Of a stretch of 64,000 nt of DNA, positions 23,591-32,368 are shown piece after piece; the first letter of the stretch is position 1, and every line of letters begins with the position of its first letter. This DNA is from Peptoniphilaceae bacterium AMB_02. Lineage in GTDB: Bacteria; Bacillota; Clostridia; Tissierellales; Peptoniphilaceae. The position numbers and the translations under genes are program-made. Location: contig CP143259.1 of the NCBI GenBank assembly GCA_036321625.1, positions 186,001-250,000 on the forward strand, in the 5' to 3' direction. The notes beneath the pieces were generated by a model that saw only the letters and a list, made by a program, of their open reading frames with translations, was not told the DNA's origin and made no database searches.

Positions 23591-25999
23591 ATGGGAATTA
23601 GGATAGCTTTAGTCGGAAACCCAAATAGTGGTAAAACGACATTATTCAACAAGCTTACCGGTTCAAATCAGTATGTTGGAAACTGGCCGGGAGTTACAGT
23701 TGAGAAAAAAGAAGGAAAGTTAAAAAGCAATAAAGATGTAATTATAGTGGATTTACCGGGGATATATTCATTGTCTCCATACACTCTTGAAGAGGTAATA
23801 TCAAGAGATTACTTAGTTGAAGAAAGACCCGATGCAATTTTAAACATAGTTGATGGAACGAATTTAGAGAGAAATCTATATTTAACAACGCAGTTGACAG
23901 AGCTTGGTTTACCGGTGGTTGTAGCTGTTAATATGGCTGATGTCATGGCTAAAACCGGGTATTTGTTGAATGAAGAGAAACTGGAGAAAGAACTTAATTG
24001 TAAAGTAGTAAAAATCTCTGCATTGAACGGTGATGGTGTCGAAAATGCAGCTAAAATGGCTATAGAAGCTGCAAAAGAGAAAAAAGTCATACCGGTTAGA
24101 AGATTCAGCGGTACAGTAGAGCATGCAATTGCACATATAGAAGAATACGCACTTCATGATCTGCCAAGTGAGCAGCAGAGATGGTATGGAATCAAGCTTT
24201 TTGAAAGAGATTTAAAGATAAGAGAAAAGCTGAATCTAAGTGTAGATAGATTGAAACATATAGAAGAGGATATTATTAAAGCCGAGGAAGAGCTCGATGA
24301 TGATGCAGAAAGTATAATCACTGCTGAAAGATACGAGTATATAGCAAGCATGATAGATAATTGCTATATTAAGCAAAACGCCGGAAAGCTTAGTACCTCT
24401 GATAAAATAGATAGAATTGTTACCAATAGAATACTTGCACTTCCGATTTTTATGGTCGTTATGTTTATAGTATACTATGTTTCGGTAACAACTGTTGGAA
24501 CTTGGGCAACAGACTGGACTAATGATAACTTATTCGGAGACGGATATTTCTTGTTCGGCAGAGGATCGGCGGCATATGAAGAAGTGAATTCAGAATATGA
24601 ATTGACACAAAATAAAATAGAATCATTCGAAGAGGCAGCTAAAGAAAAAGGCTTGGAAGCATCTGAAGCGAAAGATTTAGTTGCAAAAGCAGAAGTCAGA
24701 GATGACGAAGGAAATATTGAAGAAGTCTTAGATGTAGCGCATAGTGATTATTTGGAAGCCAAGGAAGTACAGGAACCAGAACACAGTGATTACGGCACAT
24801 GGGTACCGGGCATTCCTACTCTTGTGGAAGGTATGCTTGACAATATGGGAGTCTCAGAAAGTCTTAAGGGACTGGTTCTGGACGGTATAGTTGCCGGAGT
24901 TGGAGCTGTGCTTGGTTTTGTACCTCAGATGCTAGTATTATTCTTATTCTTGGCATTTTTAGAAGGCTGTGGATACATGGCGAGGATCGCCTTTATAATG
25001 GACAGAATCTTCAGAAAATTCGGTCTGTCAGGTAAGTCTTTTATTCCTATGCTGATAGGTACCGGATGTAGTGTTCCGGGTATAATGGCATCCAGGACAA
25101 TAGAGTCCGATAGAGACAGGAAGATGACGATCATCACAACGATATTTATACCATGTGGAGCAAAACTTCCGATTATTGCATTGATTGCAGGCGCTATGTT
25201 CGGTGGAGCATGGTGGGTTGCACCAAGTGCTTATTTTATAGGCGTCGCAGCTGTAATAGTTTCAGGTATCATGCTTAAAAAGACCTTTATGTTTGCAGGA
25301 GATCCAGCTCCATTTGTAATGGAATTACCATCATACCATATCCCGACTATTACTTATGTACTTAAGTCTGCATGGGAAAGAGGATGGTCATTTATTAAAA
25401 AAGCCGGTACCATAATCATGCTTGCAACAATATTTGTATGGGCAGCATCAAATTATGGATGGCAAGACGGAGCATTCGGAAAAGTAGATATGAATGACAG
25501 TATACTTGCAAATATCGGTAATGCCGTAGCTTGGATATTCACACCATTAGGCTTTGGTAACTGGCAAGCGGCAGTCGCAACAGTTACAGGACTGATAGCT
25601 AAAGAAAACGTAGTTGGAACATTTGGAGTACTATTTGGTGGATTTGATGAAGTAGCAGAGAACGGTTGGCAAATATGGAACAATATTAGAGCCGTATACA
25701 CACCGCTTGCAGCTTATTCATTCTTAGTATTCAACTTACTATGTGCGCCATGCTTTGCTGCAATAGGAGCTACAAAAAGAGAAATGAACTCAGCTAAGTG
25801 GACATTATTTGCAGTAGCTTATCAGACTTTATTCGCTTACGCAGTATCATTAATAGTATACCAAGTAGGACTATTATTCCAAGGCGGCGGATTTACAATA
25901 TATACAGCCATTGCATTCATAGTTCTTGCATTCCTGTTATACAGACTATTTAAACCTGCAAAAGCAGTCGGAAAATTAAAACCGGCTAAAACAGTATAG
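23591..25999 (+). CDS. feoB: Ferrous iron transporter FeoB with enlarged extracytoplasmic loop
   Basis: FeoB is the Fe(II) permease with a cytoplasmic G-protein domain. The N-terminus has G1 GNPNSGKTT, G3 DLPG and NMAD; the membrane part holds two Gate-type blocks, with GTGCSVPG and FIPCGAKLPI. At 802 residues it is larger than many FeoBs because of a charged, helix-prone insertion of about 90 residues (roughly 325-415) between the first membrane helix and the first gate. This stretch is rich in Glu, Ala and Lys and should lie outside the cell. FeoC is not present. Confidence 0.95.
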   Translation: MGIRIALVGNPNSGKTTLFNKLTGSNQYVGNWPGVTVEKKEGKLKSNKDVIIVDLPGIYSLSPYTLEEVISRDYLVEERPDAILNIVDGTNLERNLYLTTQLTELGLPVVVAVNMADVMAKTGYLLNEEKLEKELNCKVVKISALNGDGVENAAKMAIEAAKEKKVIPVRRFSGTVEHAIAHIEEYALHDLPSEQQRWYGIKLFERDLKIREKLNLSVDRLKHIEEDIIKAEEELDDDAESIITAERYEYIASMIDNCYIKQNAGKLSTSDKIDRIVTNRILALPIFMVVMFIVYYVSVTTVGTWATDWTNDNLFGDGYFLFGRGSAAYEEVNSEYELTQNKIESFEEAAKEKGLEASEAKDLVAKAEVRDDEGNIEEVLDVAHSDYLEAKEVQEPEHSDYGTWVPGIPTLVEGMLDNMGVSESLKGLVLDGIVAGVGAVLGFVPQMLVLFLFLAFLEGCGYMARIAFIMDRIFRKFGLSGKSFIPMLIGTGCSVPGIMASRTIESDRDRKMTIITTIFIPCGAKLPIIALIAGAMFGGAWWVAPSAYFIGVAAVIVSGIMLKKTFMFAGDPAPFVMELPSYHIPTITYVLKSAWERGWSFIKKAGTIIMLATIFVWAASNYGWQDGAFGKVDMNDSILANIGNAVAWIFTPLGFGNWQAAVATVTGLIAKENVVGTFGVLFGGFDEVAENGWQIWNNIRAVYTPLAAYSFLVFNLLCAPCFAAIGATKREMNSAKWTLFAVAYQTLFAYAVSLIVYQVGLLFQGGGFTIYTAIAFIVLAFLLYRLFKPAKAVGKLKPAKTV

Positions 26000-26081
26000 T
26001 ATTCGGTGTAAGTTAAGATATTGAATAAATAAAACTTAGTCTTAAACACAGATTATAGATTAAAAACACAGGAGATAAAGG

Positions 26082-26264
26082 ATGATAGATTTTATCCAGC
26101 AGAATATGGGGAATATAATAGTGGGTGGTTTACTACTTTTAGCAGTAGTACTAATACTAAGATCCAGAGCCAAAAAGAAAAAAGCCGGAGAAAACTCATG
26201 CGGCTGTGGCTGCTCAGGATGCCCATCATCAGAAATATGCCATACCCCAAAAAATGAAGAATAA
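26082..26264 (+). CDS. FeoB-associated Cys-rich membrane protein
   Basis: A 60-residue protein with one N-terminal membrane helix (IIVGGLLLLAVVLIL), a basic patch (RSRAKKKKAG) and a cysteine cluster CGCGCSGCPSSEICH. This plan and the position directly after feoB match the FeoB-associated Cys-rich family, thought to aid iron handling, although its exact role is unknown. An AGGAGATAAAGG region supplies the ribosome site. Confidence 0.88.
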   Translation: MIDFIQQNMGNIIVGGLLLLAVVLILRSRAKKKKAGENSCGCGCSGCPSSEICHTPKNEE

Positions 26265-26326
26265 TAAAACTAAAACTATATGCGAAACAAAAGCAAAACA
26301 AACGCATGATGAACACAGTTTAAACA

Positions 26327-26352
26327 AAAGTGCACCCCGAGGTGCACTTTTT
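26327..26352 (+). terminator. Terminator of the feo operon
   Basis: AAAAGTGCACC and GGTGCACTTTT pair around a CCGA loop, followed by a T run. Confidence 0.92.
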
Positions 26353-26616
26353 TGCACCCAAAAAAAACGGGGTCAGGCTACACTTTTTTAAAGTATTTTG
26401 GTTAAATACACATTAGGTATAATATTAAAGCCTAATAATAGCGGTATATAAACATAAATATAGAAATATAATGATATAAACACAAGTCTATATTCGCGTT
26501 CATACGAGTTATATCAAGCGAGAATATAAGTATTAAATTACAAATAAACGAATTAATGAGGGCTGGACAAAAGCTGTTAAACTTTTAAAGTGTAAGGTTT
26601 AGCATAGCTTAAGTTT
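26353..26616. other. Intergenic stretch between feo and aldehyde dehydrogenase
   Basis: No gene seen. TATATTCGC and GCGAGAATATA (about 26491-26527) form a loose dyad. GGGCTGGAC near 26567 is the reverse complement of a block at the left edge of the insertion sequence at 56.5 kb and could be an old IS scar, but nothing else supports this. Confidence 0.4.
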
Positions 26617-26643
26617 AAAAAAGACTCATCGCAGGGATGAGTC
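26617..26643 (-). terminator. Terminator of the aldehyde dehydrogenase gene
   Basis: On the minus strand GACTCATC pairs with GATGAGTC over a five-base loop, followed by six T residues. Confidence 0.85.
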
Positions 26644-26732
26644 GGGAGATTCTTATCGGTATATTTTATTTTATTCGATCACCAAAGAGACCATTTTACG
26701 TGAGTTATTTGGGACAAGTATATTATGAATGG

Positions 26733-28127
26733 TTATCTGAGTAGTTTTTTTATTATCTTAAAGGCTCTATCGGTATAGGGCTGATGTCTCATCGGGATAT
26801 CAAAAATCCACCATTTTTTTAGGACGGTTCTCTCTCTACTGAAGGTGTTGAAACTCCATTTACCATGGTACGATCCCATTCCTGATGGTCCTACGCCACC
26901 GAAAGGGCTTTTCAGCGATGACATATGAAGTAGGGTATCGTTTATACAAACTCCACCGCTGTCGGCATTTCTAATAATCTCCTCCGTAAATGAGTCGTCA
27001 TTTGAGAATATATACATGGATAGTGGTTTTGGTTTGGATTTTAAGTTTGCTATTAGTTCATTTTTATCATTCCAGCTTATTATAGGAAGGATGGGTCCAA
27101 ATATTTCCTCTTTCATGACATCACTTTCAGGATCGGGACTATCTAAGAGTACCGGTTTGATTTTTAGTTCACTATCGTAATAAGGAGACTCGGAAAGTAC
27201 GGTAATTGGTTTCTGGTCTTCCAGTAGTGACTTAAGTCTGGAGTAATGTTTCTCAGAGATTATTTTTCCAAAGGTCTCTTCAAAATATCTTTCGTTTGGG
27301 ATTGCCTGAGCAAGAACCATTAAAAGTTCATCTATTAATGCAGTTTTTATTTCTTCTTTTACATAGATATAGTCAGGTGCTACACAGGTCTGACCTGCAT
27401 TTATGAGCTTGCCAAAGACTATTCTCTTTGCGGTTTCTCTCAAGTTTGTGTTCGAATCCACTATACATGGCGACTTGCCGCCAAGCTCTAAAGTCAATGG
27501 TGTTAGGTGTTCTGCTGCACTTTTCATTACGACTTTTCCCATACTCGTACTGCCGGTAAAAAAGATATAATCGAATTTATTTTCGAGTAAAATTGTATTT
27601 TCTTCTCGTCCGCCTTCGACTACAAAAACCAAATCCTTGTCAAATGCCGATTCGCAGATTTTAATCAATACTTTAGAAGTTTGTGGACTATATTCTGAAG
27701 GCTTAAGTACTACTACATTTCCCGCAGCAATTGCACCTATCAATGGAACAAGGGCAAGTTGGAGAGGGTAGTTCCAGGTGGAAAAAATCAATACACTGCC
27801 ATAAGGCTCTCTAAGAATCTTTAAAGAACCCGGCAACTGACTCAAAGATGGAATTATTCTCTTGGGTTTTGCCAGTTTTTTTAGATTAGAAATCATGTAT
27901 TCAAGTTCTTCGTTTACTATAGACAGCTCAGTCATAAATGTTTCTTGAGCACTTTTGTTTAAATCAGTGTACAATGCCTCATATATTTCATTTTCATATG
28001 TTTTGATTGTGTTTTTTAAGGATTGAAGTTGTTCCAATCTATAATCTATATCTTTTGATAAACCTGAATCAAAGTGATTTTTTACTCTTTGAAGACCCAT
28101 CTGTATGGTATTTCTATTTGATGTCAT
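26733..28127 (-). CDS. Aldehyde dehydrogenase, class 3-like
   Basis: An NAD(P)-dependent aldehyde dehydrogenase of about 464 residues, short as in the ALDH3/CALDH group. Visible landmarks are FSTWNYPLQLALVPLIGA, the cofactor loop FFTGSTSMGK, the general base in ELGGKSP and the catalytic cysteine in NAGQTCVAPDYI. The ATG at 28127 lies five bases after GGAGG; the longer frame starts from a TTG at 28139 that overlaps that site. A hydrophobic C-terminal tail, as in some membrane-bound ALDH3 enzymes, is absent. It is divergent from sod and shares its regulatory region. Substrate is likely a medium-chain or aromatic aldehyde. Confidence 0.9.
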   Translation of the reverse strand: MTSNRNTIQMGLQRVKNHFDSGLSKDIDYRLEQLQSLKNTIKTYENEIYEALYTDLNKSAQETFMTELSIVNEELEYMISNLKKLAKPKRIIPSLSQLPGSLKILREPYGSVLIFSTWNYPLQLALVPLIGAIAAGNVVVLKPSEYSPQTSKVLIKICESAFDKDLVFVVEGGREENTILLENKFDYIFFTGSTSMGKVVMKSAAEHLTPLTLELGGKSPCIVDSNTNLRETAKRIVFGKLINAGQTCVAPDYIYVKEEIKTALIDELLMVLAQAIPNERYFEETFGKIISEKHYSRLKSLLEDQKPITVLSESPYYDSELKIKPVLLDSPDPESDVMKEEIFGPILPIISWNDKNELIANLKSKPKPLSMYIFSNDDSFTEEIIRNADSGGVCINDTLLHMSSLKSPFGGVGPSGMGSYHGKWSFNTFSRERTVLKKWWIFDIPMRHQPYTDRAFKIIKKLLR

Positions 28128-28199
28128 AATATCCTCCAATCTTAGTCATTATCTTTTATACCCATATTAGCAATATATCACCTATTATATAAATATGTT

Positions 28200-28273
28200 G
28201 ATAATAATTATCGATAATGTTTAGAATCGTAAAAATGTGGTATATATAATTATGAACGATGATAATGAATATC
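28200..28273 (+). promoter_or_regulatory. Shared operator region between aldehyde dehydrogenase and sod
   Basis: GATAATAATTATC (28200-28212) is a perfect GATAA-N3-TTATC dyad identical in pattern to the feo operator. It falls about where the -35 of the leftward promoter (TATAAT at 28189-28184) should be. A second, imperfect copy, GATAATGAATATC (28261-28273), follows the rightward TATAAT at 28245-28250 and would overlap the start of the sod transcript. A common metal-responsive regulator is inferred. Confidence 0.55.
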
Positions 28274-28371
28274 AATTAATGTCGTCTGTAATATATTTCT
28301 AAGGGGTAAAGGGTAATAGGCATAATTGAAATTCAAATAATATAAATTAAACTTACTAAAGGAGGATTTAA

Positions 28372-28965
28372 ATGTTCAAATTAATGGAATTACCTTATGA
28401 TTACAATGCACTGGAGCCTCATATCGACGCTAAAACTGTAGAAATTCATTATTCTAAGCACCATCAAGCTTATGTTGATAATTTAAATAAAGCACTGGAA
28501 GGAAAAGACGATTGGTTAAATAAAGATTTGGAAGAAGTTGTAAAAAACTATAGAGAACTTCCTGAAAATATCCAAAAAGCTGTAAGAAACAATGGTGGTG
28601 GAGCTTACAATCATAATATATACTGGAATACTATGAGTCCTAATCCTAAAAATGCACCTGAAGGGAAATTAAAAGAAGATATTGAAGCAAAATTTGGTTC
28701 TTTAGATAATTTTAAGGAAGAATTCAAGAAAGCTGCACTAGGTCAATTTGGATCTGGTTGGGCTTGGTTGGTTGAAAAAGATGGAAAACTAGAGATTGTA
28801 GGATATCCAAACCAAGATAATCCTATATCTGATGGACTTAGACCAATTATGGGAATTGATGTTTGGGAGCATGCATACTATCTTAAATATCAAAACAAGA
28901 GAGCTGACTACATCGATGCATGGTGGAATGTACTTGATTGGGCAGCAGTAGAAGAAAGATATTAA
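28372..28965 (+). CDS. sodA: Superoxide dismutase, Fe/Mn family (Mn-type signature)
   Basis: A cytoplasmic Fe/Mn superoxide dismutase, 197 residues. Metal ligands lie in EIHYSKHHQAY, GGGAYNHNIYW and DVWEHAYY. The residues usually used to separate metal types, NGGGAYNH and PNQDNP, are those of Mn enzymes, although cambialistic activity cannot be excluded. AAAGGAGGA precedes the ATG. The shared palindrome with feo suggests the gene answers to iron status, giving an anaerobe protection during oxygen exposure. Confidence 0.95.
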   Translation: MFKLMELPYDYNALEPHIDAKTVEIHYSKHHQAYVDNLNKALEGKDDWLNKDLEEVVKNYRELPENIQKAVRNNGGGAYNHNIYWNTMSPNPKNAPEGKLKEDIEAKFGSLDNFKEEFKKAALGQFGSGWAWLVEKDGKLEIVGYPNQDNPISDGLRPIMGIDVWEHAYYLKYQNKRADYIDAWWNVLDWAAVEERY

Positions 28966-28971
28966 TAAAAA

Positions 28972-29003
28972 TGGAGCTGTTGCAGGACAGCTCCTTAATT
29001 TTT
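28972..29003 (+). terminator. Terminator after sodA
   Basis: GGAGCTGT and ACAGCTCC form an 8-bp stem, then TTAATTTTT. Confidence 0.8.
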
Positions 29004-29093
29004 AAAGAATCTATCGTAAAGATAGGTCTTTTTTATTTAATTAATTCCTCAAAAGATTGGGGTCAGCTGACCCCGTTTGGGGCTAAAAAATAA

Positions 29094-29138
29094 GGTAGTG
29101 TGCAGAATTTAGTTTATTCTGACACACTACCATTTTTT
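29094..29138. terminator. Bidirectional terminator between sodA and the CWB2 gene
   Basis: GGTAGTGTG and CACACTACC form the base of a long stem that continues inwards (CAGAAT with ATTCTG). T-rich tails lie on both strands. It mainly serves the leftward CWB2 gene, which ends at 29140. Confidence 0.85.
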
Positions 29139-29139
29139 A

Positions 29140-31182
29140 TTATTCTGATTGGCCGTTTAAATATCTTATAAATGCATCATTGACCCAAATTTTATTTGCT
29201 TCGATTACCATATTCAGTTCAAACTTGTTTAGAGCATCGATAAGTTTTTCTGAATCTTCGGTCTTTGTAAAGGAATGGAAGACATAGTCTCCGGCATTTG
29301 CAGAGTTGTCTATTATCTCTTGATATCCTTTAGTTATTTCGGTATTTGACCAGTAAAGTGGTTGCCACCATGAACCGGTTAATAGTCCTTTTCCGTCAGG
29401 ATTAGAGGAACTCTTTTTAGCGTATTTGTTTATAAGTTCATCGAATTTTGCTTTGTCTTCAGCATTTGAAAACTCTATGTTTAAATCATACTCTCTGGCA
29501 TTTGCAATATATAAATCTTCTGAAATTTTAACAACTTCATAAGAATCACTTGGCTCAGGGATTGGTCCCCATTCAAGCATATACTTAAAAGCAGAGGTCT
29601 TTGTTTCAAGATGAAGTTTTGCTTCGATGTTTTCTGATCTCAATAAACCTATCAATTGTTTTGCATGATTGATATCGCTATGACCGTATACTATGCTAAG
29701 CTCAGGATTGAATCCGATATCTTGTTTTTGTTTTACATTAAAACCGGTAGTTAAGTCGTCTGATACCATCTTTACGCCAACAGGAAATATTTCGTTTCCA
29801 ATTAGTAGTTTGGTTGAATTCAGAGCATTTTCCAGTTTAGTAAATATCTGATTATCACTTGTACTGCCTGTAAATGAAACTTCTTCTGAGAAAAATTCGT
29901 TTACTGCAGTTACGATTCTATCTATGGAAGTTCTTGCATGATTCTTATCTTCACTCACTAGATTTGTGATATCTACGGGTTCTATAGAAGTTACACTAAC
30001 AAGTGCAGCTGCTCTTTTAAGAGCTAAATCCGACATCGTAGCCGGTAGATTCTCTCCATTTAGTATGTCTGCTGCTTTTTCTTTTGTAAATGTATCGGCT
30101 AATTCAACCATCTTAAGCTTATTTAAGAATAGGCCTAAGATATCTTCAACTTCATTTCCGGTAAGTTCTGTTCGGGTAGATTTTCCATCATTTGTTAAAA
30201 GGCTTTTTGCTGCATAATTGTAGTTTGAATCATCTGAGTATAGGATTTTCTCAGCAACTAATTCAGATACAGAATTCGTACCTCCTACGATTATTACTTT
30301 ATTTGCCTTATTTTTAATATATTTTAGTACTTCTGATTGAGTATTATTTTTTGAAGTTAACAGTATTGGTGCATTGTATTTGCCTGAAAGACCTGAAGCA
30401 GAAAGTGCATCCGGATAATCATCGCCATTTACTACAATAACCGTATCAAATTCAAAATGCTTTGCATATTCTTTCGCCACTTCAAGTGAAGTTAAGTATC
30501 GATTCGTACCTGAGATTCTGTTTGGACTTTCGCCCTCTACAGTATTTTCGCCACCGATTATATAAGCTTCAGGATAGTACTTTATATTATCTGCTAAATA
30601 AAGAGCAGTAAACACATCTTTTCCTACTAGTTTTCCAACAAGTGGAGCTGCAGAAATCGCATCCGGGTAAACATATCCGTTTACAATAAATTCCGTTAAC
30701 TTGGAATCACTCTTGAAAGCATCTTTAGTGCCCTTGTTGATTATATATCTTAGTTCAACAACTTTCTCGGCAGTTTTTTCTCTATTAGGACCACTAACCC
30801 TTGTAACCTTTAGATCAGCAGCTATTTCCTTTTCAACTTTTTCACTGACTGACTCCAGTCCACCAAGTAAATAAACTTCAGAAGGATTAAGTCTCTTCAA
30901 TTCAGATAATAGGTTTTCAGGTAAGCTGTCCTTTTTAGTTAGGTATAGAGGAGACTTTGTCTGCACTGCAAGTGTACCACCTACTAATGCATCCGCAAAA
31001 TTCTCACCGCTTGCGATGATTGCGTAGTCTGCTGTACCAAATTCTTTTTTACCTACTTCAATAGCTGTTTGATACCTATCTGAGCCTGAAATTCTTACAA
31101 GACTTATAGAATCAGCACTGACGACTAATGAAGGGATAAATATAAATAATGCCAATAAAAAACCTAAAATTCTTTTTTTCAT
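29140..31182 (-). CDS. CWB2 cell-wall-anchored surface protein
   Basis: A 680-residue secreted protein. A signal peptide (LGFLLALFIFIPSLVVSAD) is followed by three CWB2 repeats over about residues 28-330, each with an RISGS/RVSGPNR start and an IIVGG or YLLGGLESVSEKV-type end. These anchor proteins non-covalently to wall teichoic-acid-like polymers. The remaining 350 residues form a domain I do not recognise, rich in Asp/Asn/Ser and without visible enzymatic motifs. AGGAGG precedes the ATG. It stands alone with its own promoter and terminator. Confidence 0.9.
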   Translation of the reverse strand: MKKRILGFLLALFIFIPSLVVSADSISLVRISGSDRYQTAIEVGKKEFGTADYAIIASGENFADALVGGTLAVQTKSPLYLTKKDSLPENLLSELKRLNPSEVYLLGGLESVSEKVEKEIAADLKVTRVSGPNREKTAEKVVELRYIINKGTKDAFKSDSKLTEFIVNGYVYPDAISAAPLVGKLVGKDVFTALYLADNIKYYPEAYIIGGENTVEGESPNRISGTNRYLTSLEVAKEYAKHFEFDTVIVVNGDDYPDALSASGLSGKYNAPILLTSKNNTQSEVLKYIKNKANKVIIVGGTNSVSELVAEKILYSDDSNYNYAAKSLLTNDGKSTRTELTGNEVEDILGLFLNKLKMVELADTFTKEKAADILNGENLPATMSDLALKRAAALVSVTSIEPVDITNLVSEDKNHARTSIDRIVTAVNEFFSEEVSFTGSTSDNQIFTKLENALNSTKLLIGNEIFPVGVKMVSDDLTTGFNVKQKQDIGFNPELSIVYGHSDINHAKQLIGLLRSENIEAKLHLETKTSAFKYMLEWGPIPEPSDSYEVVKISEDLYIANAREYDLNIEFSNAEDKAKFDELINKYAKKSSSNPDGKGLLTGSWWQPLYWSNTEITKGYQEIIDNSANAGDYVFHSFTKTEDSEKLIDALNKFELNMVIEANKIWVNDAFIRYLNGQSE

Positions 31183-31244
31183 TTAAATCCTCCTATTCAT
31201 ATTTTTTTTACGATAATCTTACATATATAAAGACTCTTACAATA

Positions 31245-31273
31245 AATATATCACTTATAAAATGGAGTGTCAA
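31245..31273 (-). promoter_or_regulatory. Promoter of the CWB2 surface protein gene
   Basis: On the minus strand TTGACA (31273-31268), 17 bases, then TATATT (31250-31245). Upstream, ATGAAAACGA occurs twice (31277-31286 and 31318-31327), and TTCATTTC...GAAATGAA (31289-31323) can pair, so a regulator may bind here. Confidence 0.75.
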
Positions 31274-31599
31274 CGCATGAAAACGACTTCATTTCAGTAT
31301 TTGCAGGCACTCCCGAAATGAAAACGATATCAAATAAAAGATTTTTTATATTTAAGTAAAAGGTTATCAAATTAACATATATAAAAGAGTAACAAAAGCA
31401 TATCTACGAAAATATATAATAATAAATATGCAAAAAATATTTTGCTTTATTATAAATAGAATATTTATGTTTTACTTTTAATACTAAGGGTATTCAATAA
31501 ATGTATGAGAAATTCAATGAAAAATTTAAAATGATTTTAGTTTTGTAAAAAAGACATATAGGAGTATTATCTTAATAAATCTAGAATTGGGAGGTAAAA

Positions 31600-32184
31600 A
31601 TGACTAATCCAAAATGTCCGAATTGCGGGAGCTTAGACACCAGAAAGTACCTTTACGGGTATCCGCCATCTAATTACGATTCTGATCTATATGTACTTGG
31701 AGGAGATGTATTATTTGAGAGCAATCCATTGTACCACTGCAATAATTGTGGAACCGACTTTGGTCTTATGGTTGCAAAAGTGGAAGGTTCTGAAATTCTA
31801 AGTCAGCACAATCTTGAGAATTTCACTTTTACCGAATACACTCCGAGTAGGGAATTCACCAGACTCATAGTTGGTGAACAGCGCGGGGAAATACTAGTAA
31901 ATGTTCATGGAACTCTGGAAGAAGGTGGGGATAGAGAGGCTGAAAAAGAGTATATAATAACTGAAGAACTCTGGGAGGATTTTAAACAGAGACTTTTCAA
32001 TGAAGTATATATACTCAGTTGGCCTATCGAAGAATTAAAGCATGTGCCCGAGGAGCCTGATATGTGGGCTATACACCTGAATTTTAAAAATGGGAAAAAG
32101 TTTGAAATGGTAGGTAGGGATAATTTTCCGCCATACTATAAAGAGTTTAAAGATGTCATAGATCAGTTCTTTATTTACGATTAG
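31600..32184 (+). CDS. Zinc-ribbon protein of unknown function
   Basis: A 194-residue soluble protein. Two cysteine pairs, CPNCGS at residues 5-8 and CNNCGTDF near residue 46, form a zinc ribbon interrupted by a Tyr/Asp-rich loop. The rest is a beta-rich domain with conserved-looking tryptophans (ITEELWEDFKQRLFNEVY; PEEPDMWAIHLNF) and shows no enzyme motif. GGGAGG gives the ribosome site. It lies just ahead of the thiD riboswitch, but nothing links it to thiamine. Confidence 0.75.
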   Translation: MTNPKCPNCGSLDTRKYLYGYPPSNYDSDLYVLGGDVLFESNPLYHCNNCGTDFGLMVAKVEGSEILSQHNLENFTFTEYTPSREFTRLIVGEQRGEILVNVHGTLEEGGDREAEKEYIITEELWEDFKQRLFNEVYILSWPIEELKHVPEEPDMWAIHLNFKNGKKFEMVGRDNFPPYYKEFKDVIDQFFIYD

Positions 32185-32241
32185 ACTGTTTTGACAGTAC
32201 TCAGAATTAAAGATAGAATTATAAATAGAATGATGAAGATG

Positions 32242-32316
32242 CAGGGGAACTTAAAGTTGAGAAGGACTATGTCCAAACCCTTTGAACCTGTCCGTTAATA
32301 CGGTCGTAGGGAGCAT
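32242..32316 (+). promoter_or_regulatory. TPP riboswitch upstream of thiD (variant)
   Basis: The 3' half is canonical: ACCCTTTGAACCTGTCCG, TAATACGGTCGTAGGGAG. The 5' half, GCAGGGGAACTTAAAGTTGAGAAGG, has TTGAGA where the family usually has CTGAGA and a very short P3 region (GGACTATGTCC). A terminator at 32325-32350 follows, indicating transcriptional control of thiD by thiamine pyrophosphate. Confidence 0.88.
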
Positions 32317-32324
32317 AATAACCG

Positions 32325-32350
32325 GCACTTCAGATTTGAAGTGCTTTTTT
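32325..32350 (+). terminator. Terminator of the thiD riboswitch
   Basis: GCACTTC pairs with GAAGTGC over a six-base loop, followed by six T residues; it lies just before the thiD ribosome site. Confidence 0.88.
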
Positions 32351-32368
32351 GTATGGGAGGAATATGTA

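Noticed and set aside
26560-26580. Possible scar of the 56.5-kb insertion sequence
   Set aside because: Only nine bases (GGGCTGGAC) are shared, too few to claim an IS remnant.
29059-29074. 16-bp palindrome GGGGTCAGCTGACCCC
   Set aside because: Perfect but without a T run and already within a stretch holding two good terminators; no further copy or function seen.
31219-31241. WalR-like half-sites before the second CWB2 gene
   Set aside because: Two TGTAA blocks occur on the minus strand, but they are 18 bp apart instead of 11.
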